The notes under the pieces: model-generated
Databases searched by the model: none
Told to the model about the DNA's origin: nothing
The model's input: the letters and a program-made list of their open reading frames with translations, nothing else
Part shown: positions 33,684 to 43,048 of the stretch, one piece after another
How the letters are laid out: each line of letters opens with the position of its first letter
Numbering within the stretch: position 1 is the stretch's first letter
Translations under genes and position numbers: made by a program
NCBI GenBank assembly: GCA_905212345.1
Contig: CAJMEC010000005.1
Location: 1-62,692, forward strand
Length of the DNA: 62,692 nucleotides
DNA from: an uncultured Sutterella sp.
GTDB lineage: Bacteria; Pseudomonadota; Gammaproteobacteria; Burkholderiales; Burkholderiaceae_F
Reading direction: 5' to 3'

Positions 33684-34451
33684 CTAAGTGTTATTTGCTA
33701 ACGAAATCATTTCTTGTAAAAAGTCAATTTGATAGGCCTCTCCACCAAATGAGATAGGACTTGATCTGGTTCCGTCAAGCATCAACGTTAACCTTTCTGA
33801 AGATTCTCTTACAACAGAAATTACTTTCTCGAATTTTACAAATTTTGCTTTGTCATAAAGTCGGATTCGTACTCCAATATTTGTTACGACAACTTCACCA
33901 GTTCCTAAATAGACCTTTTCTTCTCTGGAAACAAATTTTCCTCGCGAGTTACCAACTCGAAATGAAACGCCTTTGGCCACACGAAAAGACACACCGCGCG
34001 AACCAGCTTCAAATTCTCTTGTCTTTTTTGTTGAAAATATTTTCAACTGACCAAAGCAAAAGAAAACCTGTTCTTTCTTAGGAACCAGAATTGTTGAATT
34101 TGAAAGAGTTAAGAGCCTTTCGGGCTTAATGTTGTTTTTAAAGTAAGCTTTAGTTAACGCAATTCTTAGTTTTTCTTTTTGATCCGCGGTTAACTGAGTG
34201 AGGGTATAACCATTATTTGTTAACGACTTATCAAGATAATCTCTCAGGCTTTCATCACTAGAAGTCACATCTGCATTCTCATAGCAGTTTTCGACAACTG
34301 AGAAAGTGCTTTTAGGGACTTCAAGTTTCTGATCTACAGAATCCACAACATCTTTTTGATCATTGTTTTCGGCTGTTGAGCCTTTATTGATTAACTTGTA
34401 ACCACCGTAAGCAACGCAAAAAAGAATAGCAATAGCTAAGAATGCTTCCAT
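33684..34451 (-). CDS. membrane-anchored cargo protein with PH-like C-terminal domain
   Basis: 255 residues. One N-terminal span (MEAFLAIAILFCVAYGGY), a charged linker to about residue 60, then a beta-rich region containing the repeat GVSFRVAKGVSFRVG and EVVVTNIGVRIRLYD. This resembles bacterial PH-like or SHOCT-adjacent domains. The gene is AT-rich and lies opposite to its neighbours between early and late blocks, the usual site of a phage moron. No function is known; superinfection exclusion is only a guess from topology. Confidence 0.6.
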   Translation of the reverse strand: MEAFLAIAILFCVAYGGYKLINKGSTAENNDQKDVVDSVDQKLEVPKSTFSVVENCYENADVTSSDESLRDYLDKSLTNNGYTLTQLTADQKEKLRIALTKAYFKNNIKPERLLTLSNSTILVPKKEQVFFCFGQLKIFSTKKTREFEAGSRGVSFRVAKGVSFRVGNSRGKFVSREEKVYLGTGEVVVTNIGVRIRLYDKAKFVKFEKVISVVRESSERLTLMLDGTRSSPISFGGEAYQIDFLQEMISLANNT

Positions 34452-34502
34452 GATCGATCCTGATAAGTTTTGAAATGGAAATAATTCTAGCCAATAGACG
34501 AC

Positions 34503-34985
34503 ATGGCAACACGAGTAAAGAAAAAAATGGGGGCTCCCTCTTTGTATTCAAATGAGCTGGCAGACAAGATTGTTGATTTAATCTCACAAGGCTTTTCAGA
34601 GCGAGAAATAAGCAAAAAACAAGGGATGCCTTCATTAAGGACGATACAGAACTGGAAAGATAAATACCCTGACTTCTTGCAACGCTCCGCGCGAGCACGT
34701 GAAGATAGCGCCGCTTTGTACGATGATAAACGGCGTCAAACAAACGAGTGGCTGCGAAATTTGATGGAAGAACACGCAAAGTCAGGTGAACCAATTCCGA
34801 AGGGAGTCGTTGAGGCGGCCCGAGCGGTCATGCAGGAGGATGCTAGATCAGCAGCCAATCGGAATGATGCCTTGTTCGGTGATAGAAAGACTGTTGCTAT
34901 TGACGCGGCAAAGGACACCGGAGAAGGCTTGGCAGCCGTTTACGAGAAAATCAAAGAGGGACTGAAACAGGATTCTAATGAGTAA
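34503..34985 (+). CDS. terminase small subunit
   Basis: 160 residues. GAPSLYSNELADKIVDLI and REISKKQGMPSLRTIQNW form the HTH of phage terminase small subunits, which recognise the packaging site. It overlaps the large subunit gene by 8 bp. First gene of the late operon. Confidence 0.88.
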   Translation: MATRVKKKMGAPSLYSNELADKIVDLISQGFSEREISKKQGMPSLRTIQNWKDKYPDFLQRSARAREDSAALYDDKRRQTNEWLRNLMEEHAKSGEPIPKGVVEAARAVMQEDARSAANRNDALFGDRKTVAIDAAKDTGEGLAAVYEKIKEGLKQDSNE

Positions 34986-36168
34986 TCCGTTCATTGAACT
35001 TTGGAGGCCACACCGGTACAAGGTGTTTTACGGTGGCCGTGGCTCTGGGAAATCTTGGGCTATTGCAGAGGCGCTCATCGTTATGAGCGATATGTGCAAG
35101 CTACGCATACTGTGTTGCCGTGAAATCCAAAAGTCAATTAAAGATTCAAGCTATCAGTTACTGAAGGATACGGCTGACAGACTGGGGATTGCGAATCGAT
35201 TTGTCTTCCTTGAAACAGAGATCCGTCATAAAAAAACGGGATCAAAGTTCATCTTCACAGGTTTGCTTCGCAATGAGCAGACGATAAAGTCAAAGGAAGG
35301 CATGGATATTTGCTGGGTTGAAGAAGCCCAGACGGTATCTGAAAGTTCATGGGAAACCTTAATCCCGACGATTCGTAAGGATGGCTCGGAAATTTGGTTG
35401 AGCTTTAATCCACTTAATGCCGACGATCCAACGACCGTTCGTTTTGTCGAAAACCCACCGCCAGAGGCTTATGTAAGAAAGGTCAACTACGACGAAAATC
35501 CGTATTTCACCGAAGAGATGCGCTCCGAAATGGAATACGACAAGCGGACGGACTATGAAAAGTATCTTCATATTTGGGAAGGCTATCCGCGCACTTTCAG
35601 CGACGCTCAGATTTTCAGAGGTAAGTTTGTCGTCGAATCGTTCCCCGATGACTTGTGGAAGTCTGCCGATCGTCTTTTTTTCGGTGCTGACTTCGGCTTC
35701 GCTCAAGACCCCTCAACGCTTATTCGTTGTTTCATCCACGAGAAGAAGCTCTATATCGACTATGAAGCGTATGGCGTGGGCGTAGAAATTGACGAACTTC
35801 CGCAACTCTATCGTTCTGTGCCTGAATCCGATAAATGGCCGATCAAGGCTGATGAAGCACGACCCGAGACAATTAGCTATCTCGCTAAACGCTGTGGCTT
35901 CAATGTCTCAGGGGCTAAAAAGTGGAAAGGATCTATTGAGGACGGTATCGCTTACTTGAAGTCGTTCGACAAGATCGTGATTCACCCTCGCTGTAAGCAC
36001 ACAGCCGATGAGTTCCGTCTGTACAGCTACAAGATCGACAAAGTAACTAACGAAATTCTGCCCATCGTTCTGGATAAGTCGAACCATACCATCGACGCTA
36101 TACGCTATAGCCTTGACGGTTACATCACACGCCCGGGCATCGCTAAGTGGCAACAACTTGGAAAATGA
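34978..36168 (+). CDS. terminase large subunit (PBSX-type)
   Basis: 396 residues. Walker A GGRGSGKSW (about residues 18-26), Walker B/catalytic ICWVEEAQTV, and the nuclease acidic residues in FFGADFGFAQDPS. It packages DNA into the prohead. The stop overlaps the portal start as ATGA. Confidence 0.93.
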   Translation: MSNPFIELWRPHRYKVFYGGRGSGKSWAIAEALIVMSDMCKLRILCCREIQKSIKDSSYQLLKDTADRLGIANRFVFLETEIRHKKTGSKFIFTGLLRNEQTIKSKEGMDICWVEEAQTVSESSWETLIPTIRKDGSEIWLSFNPLNADDPTTVRFVENPPPEAYVRKVNYDENPYFTEEMRSEMEYDKRTDYEKYLHIWEGYPRTFSDAQIFRGKFVVESFPDDLWKSADRLFFGADFGFAQDPSTLIRCFIHEKKLYIDYEAYGVGVEIDELPQLYRSVPESDKWPIKADEARPETISYLAKRCGFNVSGAKKWKGSIEDGIAYLKSFDKIVIHPRCKHTADEFRLYSYKIDKVTNEILPIVLDKSNHTIDAIRYSLDGYITRPGIAKWQQLGK

Positions 36169-37664
36169 AAACTCGCAAAAGACAACCCGCAAGAATCGAC
36201 AAAGCACGCTCACGATTTTCCGACGGCATCGCTAATCCTCTCCTGCGCATCGGCACGGGTACACGCAACACCTTTAACCCGTCGACCTATCGCCCCCAAT
36301 GGGTGACGCTTAACCGCCAAACACTCGAGTGGGCTTATCAAACGTCTTGGATGGCATCGCTCGCTGTCGACATCGTAGCCGAGGACATGACTCGTGAAGG
36401 CTTTGAGCTTCAGGACACGCAACCCGAAATCGCTGACAAGATCAATAAGATGGTAGACCGCTACGGCGTGCTCGACTCGCTCTGTGACGTGGTTAAGTGG
36501 AGTCGTCTGTACGGAGGAGCGATTGCAGTCATTCTCGTCGATGGTCAGGACGTATCTAAGCCATTAACAAACATCCCTATCGGCTCGTTCCGAGGGTTGT
36601 GCGTCTTAGATCGTTGGCAACTCGACAGCGTAACAAACGATCTCGTGACTGATCTCGGCCCTGACTTCGGAAAGCCCGAGTATTACCGCATTATCAGCGA
36701 GAACGCCGAAGTTAAGTTCACGACGGACAAAATCCATCATTCCCGAGTCCTACGCATGGACGGGCGCAAGCTCCCGTACTACCTCCGCCAGTCTTACCAA
36801 GGTTGGGGTGCGTCGATTCTCGAGCCTGCGTGGGATCAAATCCGAGGCTTTGACTTAGGCACTCGATCCGCAACGCAACTGCTCTCTAAGACGTATCTTC
36901 GCTATTACAAAGTAGAAGGCTTACGAGACATTCTGACGAACGACATCGCCGCTAAGGGCTTTCTCTCTCAGATGGACTATGTCCGAGAGTTTCAGTCGTC
37001 CGAAGGCATGACGTTAGGCGACAAAGAGGACGACTTCCAGACGTTCTCTTATTCGTTTACGGGCATCCCTGAAGTTCTTCTTCAACTCGGACAACAGGTT
37101 TCCGGTGCTTTCGGTATCCCACTCGTGCGTCTGTTCGGTCAATCTCCTGCCGGACTTAACTCGACCGGCGAAAGCGACCTGCGTAACTACTACGACAGCG
37201 TCAAAAAGTTACAGCGGTCAATGCTACGCACGAACTTAAGGAAGCTCCTCGACGTTATCTATCAGAGCGTGACGGGTGACCGACCCCCTGCGGAGTTCGA
37301 TTTTAACTTCGCTCCGCTTTGGCAGATGACGCAGTCCGAGCGTGCTTTGGTAACACAGCAAACGGCTGCGACAATCGCCGACGCTTACGACCGAGGGTTG
37401 CTCTCGCTCGATCAGGCTCTGACAGAGCTTAAGAAGCTCTCTGGCGTGGTCGGTGTGTTCTCTTCTATCACAGACGAGGACATCGCAGAAGCAAAAGAAA
37501 TGGAACAGGCGCAATTACCGCCCAATCCTGACGATTACGCTTATGGAAATATCCCAGAAGAAGGCAAACCGGGCGTTCCGAGAGCCGACGAAAACGGTTC
37601 AGATCGAACGGTGGTACAGGAAACGCCTGACGCAAGTAGCCAAACTGGTCGGACAGATCGCTAA
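36165..37664 (+). CDS. phage portal protein, DUF1073 type
   Basis: 499 residues. RPQWVTLNRQTLEWAYQTSW, then WSRLYGGAIAVILVDGQD and SPAGLNSTGESDLRNYYD are characteristic of DUF1073 portals. It forms the dodecameric DNA gate. Its last 120 bp overlap the minor head gene. Confidence 0.9.
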   Translation: MKTRKRQPARIDKARSRFSDGIANPLLRIGTGTRNTFNPSTYRPQWVTLNRQTLEWAYQTSWMASLAVDIVAEDMTREGFELQDTQPEIADKINKMVDRYGVLDSLCDVVKWSRLYGGAIAVILVDGQDVSKPLTNIPIGSFRGLCVLDRWQLDSVTNDLVTDLGPDFGKPEYYRIISENAEVKFTTDKIHHSRVLRMDGRKLPYYLRQSYQGWGASILEPAWDQIRGFDLGTRSATQLLSKTYLRYYKVEGLRDILTNDIAAKGFLSQMDYVREFQSSEGMTLGDKEDDFQTFSYSFTGIPEVLLQLGQQVSGAFGIPLVRLFGQSPAGLNSTGESDLRNYYDSVKKLQRSMLRTNLRKLLDVIYQSVTGDRPPAEFDFNFAPLWQMTQSERALVTQQTAATIADAYDRGLLSLDQALTELKKLSGVVGVFSSITDEDIAEAKEMEQAQLPPNPDDYAYGNIPEEGKPGVPRADENGSDRTVVQETPDASSQTGRTDR

Positions 37665-38328
37665 GGAATACGATGAGGACACTAACCCCGTCGTCATGTC
37701 CAACGTCATTCAGCAACGCCTTTTCGCTTACTCAGCCACGCTTGAATCGTGGGCTTTTGCAGTCTCAAAGATCATGCTTGATCGAGTCTCTAAAGCCGAC
37801 TACGACACGTGGCTCGAAGTCGGCAAAAAGATCAGCCGAGAGACCCGAAAGAAGCTCAAAGACGTTGCACCGACCTATCAGCAACTGCAAAACGAGCAGG
37901 TGCGCTTGATTCAGTCACTCCCCATCGAAGCCGCAAAGAAGGTTCACGACTGGGTGCAAAAGGGACTCGACAAGGGCGAGCGATACTCCGACATCGCCAA
38001 GCGCATTATGGACGAGCTAGGCGCAGACACAGAAAGCCGAGCCATCTTAATCGCCCGTACAGAGACAGCTCGGGCACGCTCGAATTTCACTCAAGCACGA
38101 GCGCAAGCGGTTGGCTCTACGCACTACATCTGGCGAACCGTAGGCGACGGCTCAGTCCGACCTACCCACAAGGCTTTAAACGGCACGATACAGCGTTGGG
38201 ACTCTCCGCCCGTAAGTGACTACGGCAAGGGTGGCATACCTATCCATAGTGCCCCCGGTTGCGTCTTTAATTGCCGTTGTTTTGCCTCACCAATCTTTCC
38301 CGATGACGAAAGACTTAAAAACTTATGA
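37543..38328 (+). CDS. minor head protein, SPP1 gp7 / Mu gpF family
   Basis: 261 residues from the ATG at 37543 (MEISQKKANRAFREP). The C-terminal region (RAILIARTETARARSN, then WRTVGDGSVRPTHKALNG and PGCVFNCRCFA) is the SPP1 gp7 signature. It overlaps the portal by about 122 bp, since no later start precedes conserved sequence. Confidence 0.88.
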   Translation: MEISQKKANRAFREPTKTVQIERWYRKRLTQVAKLVGQIAKEYDEDTNPVVMSNVIQQRLFAYSATLESWAFAVSKIMLDRVSKADYDTWLEVGKKISRETRKKLKDVAPTYQQLQNEQVRLIQSLPIEAAKKVHDWVQKGLDKGERYSDIAKRIMDELGADTESRAILIARTETARARSNFTQARAQAVGSTHYIWRTVGDGSVRPTHKALNGTIQRWDSPPVSDYGKGGIPIHSAPGCVFNCRCFASPIFPDDERLKNL

Positions 38329-39488
38329 ATTTCAAAGACGGACAATTTTTAACGGTCGAACACATCAGCCCTCACATGGAAAAAACCAGTGAGGGCTATT
38401 TGTTATGCCGTGAAGTCCCCATTTCCCGAGTTGGTGAATTCGAATACTCGGGAATCGAAGTGGGGATTCCTTCAAAAGGCGGTCGAGTGCTGATGACTCG
38501 CACCGCAGACGAGCTATTCAGACCCGAAACAATCCAATCCTTCAATGCGAAGCCCGTTGTTATCGGACACGCTCGTTTTGCCGACCCAGAAAACTGGAAA
38601 GACATCACGGTCGGCATTGTGCAGAACGTTCGCAGAGGTCAAGGCGATCAAGCTGACGAACTCCTTGCGGACTTGCTCCTTACAGACCGAAAGGGAATCG
38701 ACCTCGTGGAAAGCGGTCGTTTGCGTGAAGTCTCCTGTGGCTACGACGCATCGCCTATCGATGACGGGGACGGCAAGGGGCATCAGGTGGGCATCGTGGG
38801 CAACCACGTCGCCTTGGTTGAAAAAGCACGGTGTGGTCGTGCTTGCAAAATTCGAGATGGTGAAATGAAAACGACAAATCTCAAAACGATTCTGCGCCGA
38901 CTTTTCAGAGACGGCGACGAAGAAAAGTTCAATGAGACACTCGACAAGTTAAATGTCGAAGAAGTCAAAGATGAAGAGGGCGAAGAAGTCATCACGCCCC
39001 CGACCAACCCCGAAAGCCCTGACGATGATCGTCTTGCTGTTCTCGAACACGAGTACAAAGAGATGGCTCAAAAAATCCAGATCATCATGGAAAAGCTCGA
39101 GGGCAAAAAGGAAGAAGAAACGACTGACGAGGAAACAGACCCCGTTCCCGAAGAAGAAGTCGTCTCTGAAGAAGAAGCAAAGCAAGTTCTTGCTGACGCT
39201 GAAACGGTGTGCCCGGGCATGAAACGTCCGCAAGGCGATTCTGCCGACGGCAAGTTCTCCCGTAATCAGCTTGAACGCATTATGCGCATGGCTCTTAAGG
39301 ACGGTGGCATCACGCAGTTTGGTGACTCTGCCACGCTCGACGGTCAAGCCCTCGCAATCGCTCTCAAGGCTTCCGCTCAATCAATACGAGACAAGAAGAA
39401 CCCGAAACCTGCCGAAAAGTTCGGCGACGGTTTCCACTCTCGTCTTGAACAAATCAACGAACTTAACAAGAAATTCTGGAGCAAGTAA
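38325..39488 (+). CDS. DUF2213 prohead protease/scaffold
   Basis: 387 residues. The N-terminal 170 residues carry DUF2213 features (SGIEVGIPSKGGRVLMTR, FNAKPVVIGHARF, REVSCGYDASP, GNHVALVEKARCG). A long acidic, probably coiled-coil C-terminal part (EEETTDEETDPVPEEE) follows, consistent with an internal scaffold. It overlaps the previous stop by 4 bp. Confidence 0.85.
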   Translation: MNFKDGQFLTVEHISPHMEKTSEGYLLCREVPISRVGEFEYSGIEVGIPSKGGRVLMTRTADELFRPETIQSFNAKPVVIGHARFADPENWKDITVGIVQNVRRGQGDQADELLADLLLTDRKGIDLVESGRLREVSCGYDASPIDDGDGKGHQVGIVGNHVALVEKARCGRACKIRDGEMKTTNLKTILRRLFRDGDEEKFNETLDKLNVEEVKDEEGEEVITPPTNPESPDDDRLAVLEHEYKEMAQKIQIIMEKLEGKKEEETTDEETDPVPEEEVVSEEEAKQVLADAETVCPGMKRPQGDSADGKFSRNQLERIMRMALKDGGITQFGDSATLDGQALAIALKASAQSIRDKKNPKPAEKFGDGFHSRLEQINELNKKFWSK

Positions 39489-39490
39489 AA

Positions 39491-39958
39491 ATGGCCGCTC
39501 AATTTATTGGTACTTCCATGACTCGTGGTTTTGCCGGAGAACTTACTCGTGGCTACTACGATGCAACGACCGAAGTGAAAGCTAACGACGCTACCACGCC
39601 TGTCGTGGGCTTCGGTGTCCCTGTCAAACTCAACACGAACGCCGACGGCGTGACCCCGTGTTCCGCTACGGCTGACGCTGTTTATGGCTTCGCCGTTCGT
39701 GAATACGGTCAAGCCGTTCCGAAGATTCGCTCTTCGGCTCTTGTCGACGAACAAGACCAAGCACTCGTAACCGTTATGAAGCGTGGCTATATGGCTGTGA
39801 AGCTCGCCAGCGGCACTGCAAAACTTGGTGGAACTGTTTACCTGAACGCTACCGGTGGTTTAACTGCCGACTCAGCTTCTAATACGGCGATTCCCAATTG
39901 TATTTTCATGGGAGCCGCTGACTCAGATGGTTTGGTTGAAATCGCTTTCAATATCTAA
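39491..39958 (+). CDS. capsid cement/decoration protein (DUF2190/Gp24-like)
   Basis: 155 residues, Ala/Thr/Gly-rich beta protein (VVGFGVPVKLNTNADGV, then VMKRGYMAVKLASG and KLGGTVYLNATGGL). The pattern and the place just before the major capsid gene match structural cement proteins. Confidence 0.8.
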   Translation: MAAQFIGTSMTRGFAGELTRGYYDATTEVKANDATTPVVGFGVPVKLNTNADGVTPCSATADAVYGFAVREYGQAVPKIRSSALVDEQDQALVTVMKRGYMAVKLASGTAKLGGTVYLNATGGLTADSASNTAIPNCIFMGAADSDGLVEIAFNI

Positions 39959-39971
39959 GGAATAAATCAAA

Positions 39972-40928
39972 ATGGCAATCCAACGTTTTACTGACGCTGA
40001 AATCAGCTCAACGGGTGCGTTCTTAGTCGGCGAACTTGAACGCCTTGACCCGACGCTTTACGAACCGATCTCCGACTTCACGTGGGGTCGTGATATTGAC
40101 CTGCGCACCGATGTGACCATCGCTGACGAAGTGACCTCCTTCGTTCTCAGCAACTTCGGCGGTGGCTTCGGCGGTACGTCCGTCGGCACGAAGTCTTGGA
40201 TTACGGGCGGTGACAGCACGCCTGCCCGTGTCTCTGTCTCTAGCACGAAAGTCACGACTCCGATGACTCCGTGGGGCATGGAAGTCGCCTACTCCATTTT
40301 CGAGTTGCAAAAAGCTCAGCAAGCCGGTCGTCCGATCGACGTGCAGAAGTACGACGCTATGCGCACGAAGCATCAGCTCGACATCGACACGCAGGTCTAT
40401 GTTGGCGATACGGAATTGGGCATCAAGGGCTTGCTCAACAACGACGACAACGTCACCGTGACGAATCTCGGTGTGTTTACCCCGGGCACGACCACGCCTG
40501 CTCAAGCCATCGAGTTCTTTAATGAATTGCTGAACTCCGCTTGGCAAGCTACGCAGTACACCCGTATCCCGAACCGCTTGCTCGTTCCGCCTGCCTTCTT
40601 CAGTGCTTTGGCTTCGACGCAATTGCCGAACACCGAACGCAACTTGCTCGAATACGTAAAGGCTAACAACCTGAGCGTGGCAAACGGCGGTACTTTGGAA
40701 ATCGTCCCTGTGAAGTGGTTGGCTAATACCGACATCTTTACGAATCCCCGTATCGTGGCTTACACGAAGGATCGTTCTGTGGTTCGATTCCCGATGGTCG
40801 AACTCCAATCCTTGCCGGTGCAATACCGTGACTATATGCAAGCTGTGCCGTACTACGGCGCACTTGGCGGTGTTGAATTTGTGCGTCCTGAAATGGTGTT
40901 CTACGGCGATTTAGCCGCTAAAGACTAA
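39972..40928 (+). CDS. major capsid protein (DUF2184)
   Basis: 318 residues. LYEPISDFTWGRDIDLRTDV, then TPWGMEVAYSIFELQKAQ and IPNRLLVPPAFFSAL fit DUF2184 HK97-fold capsid proteins. Codon choice is strongly biased and GC is higher than in the flanking cargo genes, as expected for the most expressed virion protein. Confidence 0.9.
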   Translation: MAIQRFTDAEISSTGAFLVGELERLDPTLYEPISDFTWGRDIDLRTDVTIADEVTSFVLSNFGGGFGGTSVGTKSWITGGDSTPARVSVSSTKVTTPMTPWGMEVAYSIFELQKAQQAGRPIDVQKYDAMRTKHQLDIDTQVYVGDTELGIKGLLNNDDNVTVTNLGVFTPGTTTPAQAIEFFNELLNSAWQATQYTRIPNRLLVPPAFFSALASTQLPNTERNLLEYVKANNLSVANGGTLEIVPVKWLANTDIFTNPRIVAYTKDRSVVRFPMVELQSLPVQYRDYMQAVPYYGALGGVEFVRPEMVFYGDLAAKD

Positions 40929-40930
40929 CC

Positions 40931-41158
40931 ATGAAGCGCATTGGTGTTAGAGGTCGTGTGCTTCTGAATATGTCAGGAGGTCGTCAGCAGTATTTCGAGC
41001 CTAAGAAAGTCTATGAAGTCGATGACGAAACAGCCGCCCATCCGTACTTGGTTGGACGGCTTTCTTTTATCGAGGACGTAGCTCAGAAGGTCGAAGAACC
41101 GAAGCCGTCTCCTGAACAGGTGCAAAAAGCACCGACTAGAAGAAGGAAATCAAAATGA
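40931..41158 (+). CDS. small head-region protein
   Basis: 75 residues: a short beta domain (IGVRGRVLLNMSGGRQQYF) and a Pro/Lys-rich tail. A similar small protein commonly follows the capsid gene in such modules, but the role is not known. It overlaps the next gene by 4 bp. Confidence 0.65.
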   Translation: MKRIGVRGRVLLNMSGGRQQYFEPKKVYEVDDETAAHPYLVGRLSFIEDVAQKVEEPKPSPEQVQKAPTRRRKSK

Positions 41159-41565
41159 GTGAGCCGAATCCGCTCTCTGTCGAAGAATTTCGGGAAGCGT
41201 TCCCTGCTTTCTCGTCCTCTGACGAGTATCCCGACTCTGCGGTCAGCGTACAGCTAACGCTTGCAGACAAGTTTTTCAGCTCTCGGCGTTGGTCAGACGA
41301 GACGATCCGCAATCACGTCATGGGACTGTATGCCGCTCATTATTTGAGTGCTTACGGCTCAAAAGCGTCGGGCGGTACTTCGACGAGCGGAAGCGGTTCT
41401 CCCTCTCTCGGCATCGTCGCAAGTAAGTCTGTCGACGGAGCTAGTGTTTCCTACGATACGTCAAGTACGACGTGGGCAAACGCAGGTTTCTGGAACGCAA
41501 CGCCTTATGGTCGGGAACTCTGGTTCTTAATGCGTATCTTTGGCGCAGGAGCTATCCAGTTATGA
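41155..41565 (+). CDS. DUF4054 head-tail connector protein
   Basis: 136 residues. EEFREAFPAFSSSDEYPDSAV, RRWSDETIRNHVMGLYAAHYLS and NATPYGRELWFLMRIFG match DUF4054, the first adaptor between portal and neck. Confidence 0.85.
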   Translation: MSEPNPLSVEEFREAFPAFSSSDEYPDSAVSVQLTLADKFFSSRRWSDETIRNHVMGLYAAHYLSAYGSKASGGTSTSGSGSPSLGIVASKSVDGASVSYDTSSTTWANAGFWNATPYGRELWFLMRIFGAGAIQL

Positions 41566-42095
41566 GTAAAGCACTTTTGACTGTTTCGCAGTTCAACAAC
41601 ATGAAGGCTCTTAATGATGCTGTTCGTGCGTTGGCGAAAAAGTCGCTCTATGTCGGCATAGCGAAGGGAAGCAGTGGGGACAAGCGCACAGACGGTGCGC
41701 CAGATAACCACTTGCTCGGCTTCGTTCACGAGAAGGGTAGTCCAAGCGCAAACATCCCTCCTCGCCCGTTCTTAGTCCCCGGTGTGGAGTCCGTTAAAGA
41801 CAACATAAAGGATTCAATGGGCAAGGCGATGGAGCTTGCTCTTAAAGACAAAGAGCAGGAGTGCGACGCTATCCTCGAGCGTACAGCGATACAGACAGCG
41901 ACCGCAGTCAAAGAGTACATGACTACGGCAGACTTTGAACCCTTGAAGCCTGCAACGATCCGCAATCGTCACCGATCTCGTCTTACGCAAAGTATGCGTG
42001 AAGAAGAGATTAACGAGGATATTTCGCAAATCCAACCGTTAATCAATACGGGCAGTCTTAGAAACTCTATCGACGGCTATTTCATCAAGGAATAA
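41562..42095 (+). CDS. neck/tail-completion protein (HK97 gp10-like position)
   Basis: 177 residues starting at the ATG that overlaps the preceding stop. SLYVGIAKGSSGD, LLGFVHEKGSPSANIPPRPFL and INTGSLRNSIDGYF are typical of tail-completion proteins of this module. Confidence 0.78.
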   Translation: MSKALLTVSQFNNMKALNDAVRALAKKSLYVGIAKGSSGDKRTDGAPDNHLLGFVHEKGSPSANIPPRPFLVPGVESVKDNIKDSMGKAMELALKDKEQECDAILERTAIQTATAVKEYMTTADFEPLKPATIRNRHRSRLTQSMREEEINEDISQIQPLINTGSLRNSIDGYFIKE

Positions 42096-42102
42096 CGCAA
42101 AC

Positions 42103-42483
42103 ATGGCTTTTTTAGATGTCTCAGAAGTTATCAGAGACCCTCTGTTCACCTCGCCCGTGACATTAGTACACCGTATCGAGTCTTATGACGAGAACGGGAA
42201 TCCGATATGGACGGACGGGGAAAAGGCAGAGGTCATGGCTGTCGTTACCTCCGACATGAAAACCCTTGAGCGACTACCTGATTCTCTCAGACGGGAGGGC
42301 ACGATCATGGTTCGCTTCATGATCGACGATGCGCCCGAAGGTTTTCAAGCTAGAGGGTATGACTGTCTGATCTGGCGAGGCAAGCGGTTTGTCGTGAAAG
42401 ACACAGCCGACTATTCCCAATTCGGTGAGGGTTTCTTGCGAATGACTTGTTGGCCGGAGGAAATGAGCGATGGCGGATATTGA
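42103..42483 (+). CDS. head-tail joining-type protein
   Basis: 126 residues, beta-rich: LFTSPVTLVHRIESYDENGN, then MVRFMIDDA and DCLIWRGKRFVVKD. Position and fold resemble head closure proteins, assigned mainly from synteny. Confidence 0.65.
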   Translation: MAFLDVSEVIRDPLFTSPVTLVHRIESYDENGNPIWTDGEKAEVMAVVTSDMKTLERLPDSLRREGTIMVRFMIDDAPEGFQARGYDCLIWRGKRFVVKDTADYSQFGEGFLRMTCWPEEMSDGGY

Positions 42484-43048
42484 TTCCAGAACGTCTGGCG
42501 TACTCAGACCGCTTGCAAAAGAGAACACGAGCGAAGTCGAAACAAGGCTTCGCTCTTTTGTTTCTCAGATAACGGGAATTGATCTGAAGCTCGTTCGTAA
42601 GCGTTGGATGCCGAAGCCCGGCACGCAACCCGAGATTGGCAAAGACTGGTGCGCAGTCGGCGTGACCTCAGTTCGCACGTGGGGCGTGCCAGTGATTAAG
42701 GGCAAGCGTGGCGATATAGCCGACCCCGAGAGCGGAGACGTTAAGAGCGAAGCGCATCAGACGCTGACGGTTGAAGCCACGTTCTACGGGGCGAATGCCG
42801 CCGAAAACGCCGATCTTTTACGATCAGGTTTGTTGCTCTCGCAGAATAACGCTTGGCTCGAGTCTCAGGGCTTAACGATTCAGGGCGTAGATGACGAGAT
42901 CAGACACTTGCCCGATTTCCAACTTCAGCAATGGATAGACCGCTACGACGTGACTTTTAGAGTCGGTCGTAAGGTTTCTCGCACATACGGAGTCCGCACT
43001 ATCGCAAGCACGGACGCTGAAATTATCACCGAAAAAGGTAAATTATGA
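42470..43048 (+). CDS. phage neck terminator protein (gp12-like)
   Basis: 192 residues. IDLKLVRKRWMPKPGTQPEI, then WCAVGVTSVRTWGVPVIKG and LPDFQLQQWIDRYDVTFRVG match the neck-terminator family of contractile-tailed phages. It overlaps the previous and next genes by a few bases. Confidence 0.8.
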   Translation: MADIDSRTSGVLRPLAKENTSEVETRLRSFVSQITGIDLKLVRKRWMPKPGTQPEIGKDWCAVGVTSVRTWGVPVIKGKRGDIADPESGDVKSEAHQTLTVEATFYGANAAENADLLRSGLLLSQNNAWLESQGLTIQGVDDEIRHLPDFQLQQWIDRYDVTFRVGRKVSRTYGVRTIASTDAEIITEKGKL

